64,000 nt of DNA from Pontibacter sp. G13 (GCF_031851795.1 NZ_CP134696.1:4484501-4548500), one strand, 5' to 3'; shown: positions 17,731-27,267, counted from the stretch's first letter. Program-made: numbers and translations. The notes: generated from the letters alone by a model not told the origin.

Positions 17731-18297
17731 ATGGCAACAACTTCAGACATCAGAAATGGGATGACTTTCCGCTACAACGGAGACATCTATGTAGTGGTGG
17801 AATTCCAGCACGTCAAGCAAGGTCGGGGCGCTGCCTTCGTCCGAGTGAAGATGAAATCCATCAAGACCGGAAAAGTCATTGAAAACTCCTTCAACACCAG
17901 CGCCAAGATCGACGAGATCCGCGTAGAGCGCCGTGTATTCCAATATCTGTATGAGGACGGTGACTCTCTCGTATTCATGGAAAATACCACGTACGAGCAG
18001 ATCAACATCCCCAAGCACATGGTGGAGGCACTTGAGCTGCTGAAAGAAGGTGAAAACGTGGAGGTCCTCATCAATACCGAAGATGACTCCCCGATGACCA
18101 TCGAAATGGCCAAAAACGTGGTTCGCGAAGTGACCTACACAGAACCAGGCATCAAAGGTGATACGGCTACCAACACCTTGAAGCCTGCTACTGTTGAAGG
18201 CGGGGCTGAAATTCGCGTCCCTCTGTTCATCAACATTGGCGATAAAGTCAAAATCGATACCGCTACCAAGAAGTACATGGAGCGTATCAAATCCTGA
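17731..18297 (+). CDS. efp: Elongation factor P with Arg at the loop tip
   Basis: 188 residues, three-domain EF-P; the C-terminal signature region (GIKGDTATNTLKPATVEGGAEIRVPLFI) is conserved. EF-P relieves ribosome stalling at polyproline. The domain I loop reads HVKQGRGAAF: the tip residue (Arg32) is arginine and the usual Pro is Gln, whereas most relatives have PGKG with a lysine. Lys-directed modification by EpmA or the Bacillus-type pathway is therefore not possible at this site; Arg32 is the position rhamnosylated by EarP in Pseudomonas. It heads a likely operon with accB (39 bp) and accC, a common arrangement. Confidence 0.97.
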   Translation: MATTSDIRNGMTFRYNGDIYVVVEFQHVKQGRGAAFVRVKMKSIKTGKVIENSFNTSAKIDEIRVERRVFQYLYEDGDSLVFMENTTYEQINIPKHMVEALELLKEGENVEVLINTEDDSPMTIEMAKNVVREVTYTEPGIKGDTATNTLKPATVEGGAEIRVPLFINIGDKVKIDTATKKYMERIKS

Positions 18298-18336
18298 TTA
18301 ACCCTTTCTTAGAACCCACATTACCTGCATAATTTT

Positions 18337-18852
18337 ATGGAACTCAAAGAAATCCAAGAGCTTCTGAAGCTGGTCAACAGAACCAACCTGACAGAGGTGG
18401 AGATCGAGAAGAAGGAGTTCAAGATCAAGATCCGTCGTAAGTCTCCTGAGAGCAACGTGATCTACACGACTCAACAAGCGCCTGCATTGGCTGCTGCTCC
18501 TGTTGCCGCTGCTCCTGCCGCTCCTGCTGCTCCCGCACCAGAAGCCAAGGCCGAGGCTAAGAAGAGCGCTCCTGCTCCAAAAGCAGATAGCGAGCCGGAT
18601 ACCTCCAACCTCGTCGAGTTCAAATCCCCCATGATTGGAACTTTCTACCGTTCCCCAAATCCTGAGTCTCCTTCTTACGTCAACGTTGGCGACCGGATTT
18701 CCAAAGGGCAAGTGGTATGTATCGTTGAAGCCATGAAACTGTTTAATGAGATCGAATCCGAAGTTGAAGGAAAGATCGTCAAAATCATGGTCGACAACGC
18801 CCAGCCTGTAGAATATGATCAGGTCCTCTTCCTGGTTGACCCGAACGGGTGA
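18337..18852 (+). CDS. accB: Biotin carboxyl carrier protein of acetyl-CoA carboxylase
   Basis: 171 residues. An N-terminal helical segment ([20 protein letters not shown]) is followed by an Ala/Pro-rich linker (about 45-85) and the biotinyl domain (about 95-171) with the biotin site EAMKLFNEI. It carries CO2 from AccC to the carboxyltransferase. 39 bp after efp and 27 bp before accC on the same strand. Confidence 0.97.
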   Translation: MELKEIQELLKLVNRTNLTEVEIEKKEFKIKIRRKSPESNVIYTTQQAPALAAAPVAAAPAAPAAPAPEAKAEAKKSAPAPKADSEPDTSNLVEFKSPMIGTFYRSPNPESPSYVNVGDRISKGQVVCIVEAMKLFNEIESEVEGKIVKIMVDNAQPVEYDQVLFLVDPNG

Positions 18853-18879
18853 TAGGTTTTACTTCCACAAGAATTCCCT

Positions 18880-20238
18880 ATGTTCAAGAAAATCCTGATT
18901 GCCAATCGAGGAGAGGTGGCCCTACGGGTCATCCGCACGTGCCGGGAAATGAAGATCAAGACGGTGGCCGTTTATTCCACCGCTGACAAAGATAGCTTGC
19001 ATGTGAGATTTGCCGATGAGGCAGTCTGCATCGGGCCGGTGGCTTCTTCGGATAGCTACCTCAATATGGCCAATATCATCTCCGCTGCAGAAATCTGCGG
19101 GGTTGATGCCATTCACCCCGGTTACGGATTTTTGGCGGAAAACGCCGAATTCTCCCAGCTTTGCGAAGACCATGGTATCAAATTCATCGGTCCTTCCGCT
19201 CATGTCATCAACTCCATGGGTGACAAGTCTACCGCCAAAGACTCCATGAAAAAAGCCGGCGTGCCGGTGGTTCCTGGTTCTGATGGCCTGCTTGAATCCC
19301 TAGAACAAGCCCTCGAAATCGCCGAAGATGCAGGGTACCCCGTCCTCCTCAAAGCTACCGCCGGTGGTGGTGGTAAAGGGATGAGAAAGGTACACGCACC
19401 CGAGGAAATGGAAGATGCTTGGAACAGCGCGCGTGCTGAGTCCGGTGCAGCTTTCGGTAACGATGGCCTATATCTCGAAAAATTTGTCGAGGAACCACGT
19501 CACGTCGAGATCCAAGTCATGGCCGACCAACACGGCAATGTCTACCACCTCGGCGAACGGGATTGTACCATTCAGCGTCGTCACCAAAAATTGGTCGAGG
19601 AATCTCCTTGCCCAGTGTTGACTCCTGAAAAACGTGCCCTGATGGGTGAAGCCGCTGTCAAGGCTGCCCAATTCGTAGATTACGAAGGCGCCGGTACCGT
19701 GGAATTCCTCTTCGACAAGCACGCCAACTTCTACTTCATGGAGATGAACACCCGTATTCAGGTGGAGCACCCCGTGACCGAGGAGTTGTTCGATGTCGAC
19801 CTCATCAAGGAGCAGATCCGTGTAGCCGCTGGCGAAAAGATCGAACCTTACCGTCGCATCGAAGGCCGTTGCTCTATGGAAGTTCGGATCAATGCCGAGG
19901 ACGTATTCAACGATTTCCGTCCTTCTCCCGGCAAGATCATCTACTTCCACAAGCCAGGTGGCCACAATGTGCGCGTCGATACCCACGCGTTCTCCGGATA
20001 CATGATCCCGCCGTATTATGACTCCATGATCGGCAAATTGATCATCACCGGAAATAGCCGCGAAGATGTTATCAACCGGATGGAGCGCGCTTTGGACGAG
20101 TTCATCGTCGAAGGGGTCAAAACGACCATTCCTTTCCACCAGTTGTTGATGAAGGATGAAACATTCCAATCTGGTGTGTACTCTACCGCTTTCTTGGAAA
20201 ACTTCGATTTGAAGGAACCCGTGAAAGATGAGGAGTAA
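18880..20238 (+). CDS. accC: Biotin carboxylase
   Basis: 452 residues. It has the N-terminal Rossmann-like domain ([17 protein letters not shown]), the ATP-grasp domain with the Gly-rich loop [11 protein letters not shown], the catalytic [14 protein letters not shown] segment and the C-terminal domain. It carboxylates the biotin of AccB with ATP and bicarbonate, the first half-reaction of malonyl-CoA formation. Last gene of efp-accB-accC; a strong terminator follows 44 bp later. The carboxyltransferase genes accA and accD are not in the window. Confidence 0.98.
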   Translation: MFKKILIANRGEVALRVIRTCREMKIKTVAVYSTADKDSLHVRFADEAVCIGPVASSDSYLNMANIISAAEICGVDAIHPGYGFLAENAEFSQLCEDHGIKFIGPSAHVINSMGDKSTAKDSMKKAGVPVVPGSDGLLESLEQALEIAEDAGYPVLLKATAGGGGKGMRKVHAPEEMEDAWNSARAESGAAFGNDGLYLEKFVEEPRHVEIQVMADQHGNVYHLGERDCTIQRRHQKLVEESPCPVLTPEKRALMGEAAVKAAQFVDYEGAGTVEFLFDKHANFYFMEMNTRIQVEHPVTEELFDVDLIKEQIRVAAGEKIEPYRRIEGRCSMEVRINAEDVFNDFRPSPGKIIYFHKPGGHNVRVDTHAFSGYMIPPYYDSMIGKLIITGNSREDVINRMERALDEFIVEGVKTTIPFHQLLMKDETFQSGVYSTAFLENFDLKEPVKDEE

Positions 20239-20281
20239 CCCACGCAGATCTTCATAGAAGCTGTCTAGGCTTCAAAAATAT

Positions 20282-20316
20282 AGGGACTTGCTCAGATCTT
20301 GAGTAAGTCCCTTTTT
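20282..20316 (+). terminator. Intrinsic terminator after accC
   Basis: AGGGACTT-G-CTCA and TGAG-T-AAGTCCCT form a 12 bp stem with one internal mismatch, followed by TTTTTATTT. The stem resembles those at 51881-51920 and 31288-31322. Confidence 0.88.
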
Positions 20317-20377
20317 ATTTGAAAATTTGATTTTTTCCCGCCGAGAGTCGGTGCTTGAAATTGCCTCTATTTGAGGA

Positions 20378-20596
20378 TTTGGGCGTGCCCCGGCGTACTG
20401 GACAAATGAACCCCCCTTGGCATGGAGTTCGCCGGGTCGATCCCTTCCGGACTCGCTGGTCGCTCGGTCGGTGGAAGATGAGTTAGACATTGGGCATATC
20501 GGGCGAATGACGGCCTCAAGGGGCCCGCTGATGAGATGGAGATCCCACCACCGACTACTCCTTCAGGCATCTCACGCCGCACCTGCCAGCCGCACA
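20378..20596 (+). repeat. Structured intergenic element, copy 2
   Basis: 219 bp, begins TTTGGGCGTGCCCCGGCG and ends CCAGCCGCACA, same orientation as copy 1. CCCGGCG pairs with CGCCGGG 34 nt on, and the following block CGATCCCTTCCGGACTCGCT is close to that of copy 1. The central arm is different in sequence: GGTCGGTGG pairs with CCACCGACT across about 75 nt. It fills the gap between accC and the convergent hydrolase gene. Confidence 0.8.
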
Positions 20597-20607
20597 TTTC
20601 ATGGTCT

Positions 20608-21465
20608 CTAGACTCGATCAACTTGTTCGATCGTATGCGTAAGCCAAGCTTCTAGGGCATCCAACACCAAGAGACGGTCCTCCATAGGTTCATTGTGTAG
20701 TTCGTGAAAGTATCCCTCCCAGCCACGAAATATGACCTCAGCGCTGCCTGCTTGAGCCTTCTCTGCAAACTCCTTTGCTGCATCGTAGGAGGCAATCTGA
20801 TCTCCTGACCCATGCATCACCAGCAGGGGATAGGCAAACTCCGATGCATGCTCGATGGCCCATTCGCCCTGACGTTGACAACCCATGAATAGGGTAGGAC
20901 TGATCATATCGTGCACCAGTGGATCTTCGACATATTTCTGAACTTCGATCGGATCGCGAGAAACCTTGGTCGCATCCAACTTGGACGGCTGTGTCAGGCT
21001 CGGAAGGAGGAACTGGCCTACTTGCGCTAGCACCTTGTCCACGATAGACGGCTCAAATGCCAATCTCAACCAAGGCGCGGAAAGATAGACACCTGCCAGA
21101 TCGGGCTTGCGCTGAAGTGCGTAATTGGCCACAAAGTTGCCGCCCATGCTATGGCCCATGAGCACAAAGGGAATCTCTGGATAGGCTTTCCGTGCTTTGG
21201 CGATCAAGGCATCGATACTATCCAATACCGCATCATAACTCGGTATATGCCCCCGCTTACTGTCGGTCTTACCATGACCGTAATGATCCATCGCCAAGGT
21301 CGCGAAGCCAGCTGCACGGACATGGCCCGCGACGTGGGCATACCTACCTGCGTGTTCACCATGACCATGAATGATGATCAGTACCGCCTTGGGAGATCGG
21401 AGCGGCCAGTGGTATCCTTGGAAAGATTGATCGTTGGAGGAAAAGGAGAATAGTTCGAGCGCCAT
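20608..21465 (-). CDS. Alpha/beta hydrolase, monoacylglycerol lipase-like
   Basis: 285 residues. It has the oxyanion/HGxGEH block (IIHGHGEHAGRY), the nucleophile elbow GHSMGG, the acid in HGSGDQIAS and the His in YFHELHNEP, the arrangement of monoglyceride lipase/lysophospholipase L2-like serine hydrolases. No signal peptide, so probably cytosolic. Likely hydrolyses acylglycerols or lysophospholipids; the exact substrate is not known. Single gene. Its stop lies 12 bp beyond the repeat element, which may serve as its 3' end. Confidence 0.9.
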   Translation of the reverse strand: MALELFSFSSNDQSFQGYHWPLRSPKAVLIIIHGHGEHAGRYAHVAGHVRAAGFATLAMDHYGHGKTDSKRGHIPSYDAVLDSIDALIAKARKAYPEIPFVLMGHSMGGNFVANYALQRKPDLAGVYLSAPWLRLAFEPSIVDKVLAQVGQFLLPSLTQPSKLDATKVSRDPIEVQKYVEDPLVHDMISPTLFMGCQRQGEWAIEHASEFAYPLLVMHGSGDQIASYDAAKEFAEKAQAGSAEVIFRGWEGYFHELHNEPMEDRLLVLDALEAWLTHTIEQVDRV

Positions 21466-21592
21466 AGCGAGTTTGTAGCGAATTTATCGAAACTAGGTGA
21501 TGGGTTCACATACAGGAAATATTGGTTGACCAATTTTGCCTGTATAGTTGTTCCTGACTTTCCAAGATAATACTTTCACCCCCAAAAACCAG

Positions 21593-22906
21593 ATGAACCG
21601 CACGATCCTCAAATTGGCCATCCCCAATATCCTCAGCAATCTCACGGTTCCCCTGCTGGGAATCGTCGATACCGCCCTGATGGGAAGGCTGGATGACCCC
21701 AAATACCTCGGTGCTGTAGGAGTAGGATCTATGGTCCTCATCGTGATCTATTGGGGATTTGGTTTCCTCCGCATGGGAACCACTGGCATGACCGCTCAGG
21801 CTTTCGGTGCCAATGACAAAACCCAACAGATGACCCTACTCGGGCAGGCGTTGACGGTCGCTTGGCTGGGCGCTGCGGCGATTTTGTTGTTGCAGTATCC
21901 CATCGAACTGATCGGGTTTCAGATCATCGAGGGAGATCCTGAGGTGATCCAATTGGCCAAAGAGTATTACGGCATCAGAATTTGGGCTGCTCCTGCCACA
22001 ATTGGTCTTTACGCGCTCACAGGATGGTTCCTCGGCATGCAAAAGGCCCAGATCCCCATGATCCTGACGATCATCGTGAATATCCTGAATGTCATTGGCA
22101 ACTTCGCCTTTGTGTATGGATTTGGAATGAAATCGGATGGGGTCGCCCTTTCTACCGTGATAGCCCAATATGTGGGATTGATCGTGGGCTTGGCAATTTG
22201 GATGCGTCATTATCGCCCGCTTCTGCAATTGCTCGATCGAGCCAAGCTTGTGGAACCCAGTGGCCTCAAACGCTTCTTCACGGTCAATGCCAACATCTTT
22301 GTACGGACGATCTTGCTGACATTGGCTTTTTCATTCTTCACCGCCAAATCCTCCGCACAAGACAAGACTACCCTTGCCGCCAATCAGATCCTCATTCAGT
22401 TTTTTCACATGATGGCCTATGCCGTAGATGGATTCGCATTCGCAGCCGAGGCATTGGTAGGGCGATACGTCGGTGCTAGAGACGGACGTCAATTTCGGAA
22501 AGCGCTCCGGTACCTATTCATCTGGGGTTGCGGATTTGGGGCGATCTTTTCTTTGGTGTATGCCGTGACAGGGACACATCTGCTGCGACTCTTCACCGAT
22601 CAGGCCGAGACGATCGCAGCTGCGGAGGTCTATCTGCCCTGGCTGATTGGCTTCCCCATTGCTGCTGCCACTGCTTTCATGTGGGACGGCGTGTACATCG
22701 GGGCTACAGCGACAGTGTCTATGCGCAATACCATGATTGTCTCCTTTGTGATCTATCTGGCGACCTACTATCTCACCTTCCCGATCTGGGGCAATCACGG
22801 ACTTTGGCTCTCCATGCTGGTGTTTATGGTGGCGCGAAGTGTGACGCTGACGATCTTGGCGCCTAGGCAGATTTGGCAGCTAGTTCCTTCCTCTCATCCT
22901 GCCTAA
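21593..22906 (+). CDS. MATE family efflux transporter
   Basis: 437 residues from the ATG at 21593 (MNRTILKLAIPNILSNLTVPLLG). Twelve hydrophobic segments; the opening IPNILSNLTVPLLGIVDTALMGRL is typical of the DinF-like MatE branch, and the second half repeats the pattern (FFHMMAYAVDGFAFAAEALVGRYVG). Such proteins export cationic or toxic compounds by Na+ or H+ antiport in the inner membrane. Single gene with its own terminator. Confidence 0.94.
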   Translation: MNRTILKLAIPNILSNLTVPLLGIVDTALMGRLDDPKYLGAVGVGSMVLIVIYWGFGFLRMGTTGMTAQAFGANDKTQQMTLLGQALTVAWLGAAAILLLQYPIELIGFQIIEGDPEVIQLAKEYYGIRIWAAPATIGLYALTGWFLGMQKAQIPMILTIIVNILNVIGNFAFVYGFGMKSDGVALSTVIAQYVGLIVGLAIWMRHYRPLLQLLDRAKLVEPSGLKRFFTVNANIFVRTILLTLAFSFFTAKSSAQDKTTLAANQILIQFFHMMAYAVDGFAFAAEALVGRYVGARDGRQFRKALRYLFIWGCGFGAIFSLVYAVTGTHLLRLFTDQAETIAAAEVYLPWLIGFPIAAATAFMWDGVYIGATATVSMRNTMIVSFVIYLATYYLTFPIWGNHGLWLSMLVFMVARSVTLTILAPRQIWQLVPSSHPA

Positions 22907-22981
22907 CGCCTAAAATACAGGGGGAGATATGGTTACCACAATTCCTTCCCCCTAACTCTATGCTAAGGCACAGAAAATCAG

Positions 22982-23018
22982 CCGGTTCTCATTTTTGGAA
23001 ATGAGGTCCGGGTTTTTT
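22982..23018 (+). terminator. Intrinsic terminator after the MATE gene
   Basis: CCGG-TT-CTCATTT pairs with AAATGAG-GT-CCGG around a TTGG-type loop, followed by GTTTTTT. Confidence 0.75.
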
Positions 23019-23114
23019 GCAGGCTAATTTTCATGGGACGATTCTCGTTTTTTTTCCCTTGAAGACTGATCCTCACTGGATTATTTGTGCTCAACAAACA
23101 CAAATGACACAGTT

Positions 23115-24080
23115 ATGTCTTCACCCCAAAAATCGAATCGAGGCCGAGAAGTCAACATCCGCAAAGACGCCGTGGCCATTCTTTCCCTTGTGGAAGAACT
23201 TAGCGGAGCGTTCAGTAGCACCTATATTGCGCGCTTGTTGCAAGGAAATGTGATGTTTGGCCTCAAGGCGCGGCATCATCTGGAGATGGAACAATTCGGA
23301 GCCATGAGCCAGCATCAGTCCTACCGCATCCATTTGACTATCGGGCTCTTGGTGGAAATGGAGTATATCGAAATCAAGCACCAGGTCTATGGTACTCTGG
23401 GCCTTTTGGCCAAAGGATCTTCATTTCTCAAGGCTCCTCATGATCTTCGCGTCCTTGAACGTTGCCTCCGCCCCAATGTGCTGGATCTTCAGCTGGCGGA
23501 GGATTTACGGCAGATCCGAATCCAAATCGCCCAAAAGCAATCCATGAAGATCTATCAGGTTTTCACGGACTATACGCTTCACAAAATCGTCGAAGCTAAG
23601 CCGGTCAATTGGTCGGAACTGGTCCGAATTCCAGGTATCGGAGATTACAAAGCAAATCGATACGGGCCAGCCATCATTCAGGCTACCGCCGAAGCCAAGT
23701 CACGAGCGGTGGCCAGCAATAGGGCTAGGATGTACAAGCAGGCCAATAGCCCCAGCCATCAAGCTGTAAAATACCTTTTTCAGGCTGGACACTCTATGGA
23801 GGAAATTGCCGAGTTGAGGAAAGTGCGCCCAGCTACCATCCAAAAAAGCTTGGTTGTACTGGCAGAGGCAGGTCAGATCAATCTGGGAAAATGGATTCAA
23901 AACCATGTAGAGCCTTCGGTTTTGAAGCGGGGGGCTGAATATTTCCAAGCCAATCCCAAGGAAAAATTGCAAGAAGCTTTTCAGCAGCTGGGGATCGATT
24001 ATGACTCCTTGAGGCTTTGTAAGCTTTATGTCAGCCGAATGACTTCAAAAATTACCCAATTGGATCTGCAAGTTTCTTGA
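23115..24080 (+). CDS. RecQ C-terminal-like protein (RQC-HRDC-HTH) without helicase
   Basis: 321 residues from the ATG at 23115; a TTG at 23085 is less likely. About residues 15-100 match an RQC winged helix (AVAILSLVEELSGAFSSTYI, LRGS-like LLQGNVM, YGTLGLLAKG). About 115-195 match an HRDC domain (LRQIRIQIAQKQ...IYQVFTDYTLHKI, LVRIPGIGDYKANRYG). About 215-270 form a helix-turn-helix (YLFQAGHSMEEIAELRKVRPATI) as in the tail of Bacteroidota RecQ. The DEAD/DEAH ATPase part is completely absent, and upstream DNA shows no remnant. It probably binds DNA. It may be an accessory to a separate helicase or a domesticated fragment. Confidence 0.72.
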   Translation: MSSPQKSNRGREVNIRKDAVAILSLVEELSGAFSSTYIARLLQGNVMFGLKARHHLEMEQFGAMSQHQSYRIHLTIGLLVEMEYIEIKHQVYGTLGLLAKGSSFLKAPHDLRVLERCLRPNVLDLQLAEDLRQIRIQIAQKQSMKIYQVFTDYTLHKIVEAKPVNWSELVRIPGIGDYKANRYGPAIIQATAEAKSRAVASNRARMYKQANSPSHQAVKYLFQAGHSMEEIAELRKVRPATIQKSLVVLAEAGQINLGKWIQNHVEPSVLKRGAEYFQANPKEKLQEAFQQLGIDYDSLRLCKLYVSRMTSKITQLDLQVS

Positions 24081-24213
24081 GCAGGAATTTCAAGTAATTG
24101 TCTGGCATTCAGGATCTCATGTAGGTGAGGATAGAGACTTAGCTTGAGCAGGTTTTTAAATCTGTGGTTTTTTGGTCGAGACAGAGGGGCTAGTTTGCCA
24201 CAAACATATTCCT

Positions 24214-24516
24214 ATGAATACCCATCGAGAAGCGTTTATTGGACATTTGCTGGCTAACTACCCTTCTGATTCTCAAAAGGTCCAGAGGCCAGAATCCTTG
24301 GAGGAGTTTGTGAATTATCTTCTGGAAATTCGCTTGATCTCTGAGCAAAATGTGAGGCATTATTTGGTCTTGCATGAATATCGAAGCTTGCGGGCAGAAA
24401 GGGCCTACCGCAATAAATCACAGACCATTCGAGCGATGGCGGAGAATTTCAGTCTGCATGAAAACACGATCTGGAATATTCTCAAAGATCAATACATGAA
24501 GTTTGAGCCACACTAA
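24214..24516 (+). CDS. Small helix-turn-helix protein
   Basis: 100 residues from the ATG at 24214 (MNTHREAFIGH). The C-terminal part (IRAMAENFSLHENTIWNILKD) reads as a helix-turn-helix of the resolvase/Mor-like type, and the N-terminal part is helical. No family recognised. The stop codon overlaps the stop of the convergent gene by three bases (24514-24516 against 24513-24515). It follows the RecQ-tail gene by 133 bp. Confidence 0.6.
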   Translation: MNTHREAFIGHLLANYPSDSQKVQRPESLEEFVNYLLEIRLISEQNVRHYLVLHEYRSLRAERAYRNKSQTIRAMAENFSLHENTIWNILKDQYMKFEPH

Positions 24517-25919
24517 TTTGAGTCAGGAAAGTGGGATTCTATCCACTGGCAAGGAATTCTTGGAAGCACTTTACGGTATTCTGACACAAGGTCAACCCAT
24601 TCATCCAGAATTTGAGTTCTGAAAATACTTTCCAATAAGTGGATTTGATTGAGCCACGCTTGCATCTGTACTAGGGAAAGGCTGCTTGAACGGGTGATGA
24701 GGAGTCGGACATTGCGTATCTCGTCCGGGATGGGGGACTGATATCCCAATGCCAAGCGGGATTTGAGCAAGTAAACTCTGGCGGAAATCTCATATTCCGG
24801 CCAGGGAAACCGCTTCGAAAAAAGCGTTATAGCTTTGGCGAAATCTCGGTTTTGGAAAGCCTCCAGCGCTCGGCAAAACCTCCTGAATTCAGGACGATGG
24901 GAGGGCGATATTCGCTGAAACCATTCTTTCCATTCTTGCTGTTCCTTGGGATTAATGTCCATCTGCCAGCTGTACATCAGATATCTAAGCAATAAGCCGC
25001 AGGGATTTATTTGCTCTTTTTGAAAGATGGTTTGATGCCAGCCATAGGAGAGCCATCCAAATATTTTGGCTAATTGATCTTGTAATACGATTGGCTGGTT
25101 CCACAGAAAATGTTCATGCAGCAAGATCATCTGACCAAATAACTCTTCGAATGTGTCCCTTTGAAGCTGGTCTCGAATTTCAAATAGTTGTTGCGTCAGT
25201 CCATTGCAGGTTTCCTCATCAAGTAGAGGATTTTTGAAAGCTTTGAGAAATCGTTTCTGGAGTTCAACCAAAGGCATTTCTTGTGCATTTGGAATGGAAT
25301 CCAAGGTCATTTCCAAAGGACGAATGCTGATCTCAGTGAGAGAATTCGGACTATGGCCAATCAAGCCATTGATTGATTCCAGTTTCTCATGGATCCACCA
25401 AGAATCGAGTGCTTGGTCAATTTTGGCCATGTCCTTCGTCTGGGTGGACATTTGACGCGCAAGCTGAAAGCGCCTCCATTCACGCTGTTGCTCGTAGATA
25501 GCACGGTAATAATTGCCGTTTCGTTTCTCCCGCTTGGCTAGACGTTTCTGTATTTTCCTGAATTCCGATACGAATAGGTCCTCTTCAGCCCGCTTTCTTA
25601 ATTCTCTGATGAGGAAGATATCTCGGTTGTTGGGATCTTGAAGGAGGCTATTAGACGCCATGAAATCTTCAACAGAGGAGATCAGCATGGACTCCCATTT
25701 GCGAAACCTCGGATTCATGAACGGTTTTTCTGGGAAGGCCTCATCTGGAAATAGCATCGGCCAGATATGCTGAATGGATTTCCTAGCCAAGATGCACTCA
25801 TAGAGAATCATGACGGGTCTTTGGCGATCCGTGTATTCGCTACGAAGCCAAATGGAAAATTGGGACCTTTCCTTTTGAGAGAGGCAGTTGACCAGCTTGC
25901 TGGCCTTTCTGGCATACAT
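24513..25919 (-). CDS. Large alpha-helical protein of unknown function
   Basis: 468 residues from the ATG at 25919 (MYARKASKLVNCLSQKERSQF); earlier in-frame starts are ATG 25967 and GTG 26009. The N-terminus fits a pattern I associate with uncharacterised Bacteroidota proteins that open with 'L...LS..E...F..WL.S.Y'. The whole chain is predicted helical and rich in Arg, Gln and Trp, possibly TPR-like in its second half (FCRALEAFQNRDFAKAITLFSK). No catalytic motif, signal peptide or membrane segment. Function unknown. Confidence 0.7.
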   Translation of the reverse strand: MYARKASKLVNCLSQKERSQFSIWLRSEYTDRQRPVMILYECILARKSIQHIWPMLFPDEAFPEKPFMNPRFRKWESMLISSVEDFMASNSLLQDPNNRDIFLIRELRKRAEEDLFVSEFRKIQKRLAKREKRNGNYYRAIYEQQREWRRFQLARQMSTQTKDMAKIDQALDSWWIHEKLESINGLIGHSPNSLTEISIRPLEMTLDSIPNAQEMPLVELQKRFLKAFKNPLLDEETCNGLTQQLFEIRDQLQRDTFEELFGQMILLHEHFLWNQPIVLQDQLAKIFGWLSYGWHQTIFQKEQINPCGLLLRYLMYSWQMDINPKEQQEWKEWFQRISPSHRPEFRRFCRALEAFQNRDFAKAITLFSKRFPWPEYEISARVYLLKSRLALGYQSPIPDEIRNVRLLITRSSSLSLVQMQAWLNQIHLLESIFRTQILDEWVDLVSEYRKVLPRIPCQWIESHFPDSN

Positions 25920-26064
25920 AGAAGCGTTGAGTTGGAAAAGACAGGCATCTCCCGAGTTGACCCGCATGAGATGCAAAAAATATACCTGCGTGACTATGAG
26001 AACTTGCACATAGTCAGTAGTTTATTTTACTTAAAAAGAATTAAAATTCCAACTAGCCGTTTTA

Positions 26065-26745
26065 TTATACCTGCCAATCTATCTGCTTTTTTCCTTGTTG
26101 TGCCAACCACTGGTTGGTTTTCGAGAAGTGTTTGCTTCCAAAATATGCACCACGAGCCAGAGGGGATGGGTGAGCCGCCTCCAGAACGAGGTGCTTGGAC
26201 CGATCGATAAAGGCTCCTTTTTGATGTGCATACCGACCCCAGAGTAGAAAGACCACACCGGATTTCTGCTCATTGACGGCTGCGATCACCGCGTCTGTAA
26301 AGGTTTCCCATCCTTTTCCCTTGTGAGAACCGGCAGCTCCTGCACGGACCGTCAGCATGGAGTTGAGCAACAAGATGCCTTGTTTTGCCCATTTTTCGAG
26401 ATTCCCATGATCGGGAATCGTGGTCCCTACATCCTCAGCCATTTCTTTGTAGATATTCTTGAGGGAAGGAGGGGTACGGATACCGTGCGGAACGGAAAAG
26501 CAGAGGCCGTGGGCTTGTCCCGGACCGTGGTAGGGGTCTTGGCCGAGAATGACCACCTGAGTTTCCTCAAATGGAGTCAAGTCAAATGCGCGGAAGATTT
26601 CTGTGGCGGGAGGGAATATCTGGTGCCCAGCATTCATTTCTTGCACAATGAATGCCCTGAGTTGCTGGAAATAGTCCTTGTCCCATTCGGCCTGAAGGGC
26701 TTGCTTCCAGCCCGCTTCGATTTTGACACGGTCTTGATTGCTCAT
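26065..26745 (-). CDS. ung: Uracil-DNA glycosylase
   Basis: 226 residues, family 1. It shows the water-activating loop GQDPYHGPGQAHGL (Asp70), PPSLKNIYKEM, LLLNSMLTVRAG, LWGRYAHQKG and the DNA-intercalation loop HPSPLARG. It removes uracil from DNA to start base-excision repair. ATG at 26745. It precedes the unrelated NTR-like gene in transcription by... on the minus strand that gene lies upstream, ending 30 bp before this start, so they may be cotranscribed. Confidence 0.98.
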   Translation of the reverse strand: MSNQDRVKIEAGWKQALQAEWDKDYFQQLRAFIVQEMNAGHQIFPPATEIFRAFDLTPFEETQVVILGQDPYHGPGQAHGLCFSVPHGIRTPPSLKNIYKEMAEDVGTTIPDHGNLEKWAKQGILLLNSMLTVRAGAAGSHKGKGWETFTDAVIAAVNEQKSGVVFLLWGRYAHQKGAFIDRSKHLVLEAAHPSPLARGAYFGSKHFSKTNQWLAQQGKKQIDWQV

Positions 26746-26775
26746 AACAGATGCTAGGGGTTGGTAGGGGAGGGG

Positions 26776-27267
26776 TTAGGATTTTTTTCGAAGGACAACA
26801 AAGGCAAGAAAGGCGATTCCTGCGATCACCAGTAGTGATAAGATGCCAATCATCGGGAAAATAAGCGACGAAGGTTCAGGGGCCATGCTTTCTCCCAAAA
26901 ATGACAGTTCTGTTTCAGGATCTTCAATCTTGCGATTGCCCATGCACGCATTGGTTTTGGGCGTGAATTTCTTTTCTACAAAGACCAGATATCGAGCGCC
27001 TTCCTCGAAGGCCATCCCACATTGAGATTCAAAGGGGGTATTGACAATGAAGATGCTATCCAGTCTCCGCTTCCAAGTATGTTCGACCAAGAAGGTGTAC
27101 TTCATTCCGCCGGACATCCAATTGGAGTTGGTGCCAATGCATTTGCCGGCAAATAAGAAATCTGCCTGCTCGACTGCCTGAGAATCTTCGATGGATTCAC
27201 ATTCGCAAGCCAAGCCCCAAAGCGGCATGCAGATTAGCATCAAGGCCCACAGAAAATATTTGGACAT
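26776..27267 (-). CDS. Anchored TIMP/NTR-like protein
   Basis: 163 residues from the ATG at 27267 (MSKYFLW; another ATG at 27273). A signal peptide ends before a Cys-x-Cys (LACECES), so the predicted mature N-terminus is Cys-Glu-Cys, as in TIMP/netrin-like (NTR) domains. The core AEQADFLFAG-like EQADFLFAGKCIG, the KYTFLVEHTWK strand and paired cysteines (SQCGMAF, TNACMG) fit the NTR beta-barrel. A C-terminal hydrophobic helix followed by RKKS anchors it in a membrane. A lipobox reading of GLAC is also possible. Function in bacteria is unknown; protease inhibition is only an analogy. Confidence 0.65.
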   Translation of the reverse strand: MSKYFLWALMLICMPLWGLACECESIEDSQAVEQADFLFAGKCIGTNSNWMSGGMKYTFLVEHTWKRRLDSIFIVNTPFESQCGMAFEEGARYLVFVEKKFTPKTNACMGNRKIEDPETELSFLGESMAPEPSSLIFPMIGILSLLVIAGIAFLAFVVLRKKS

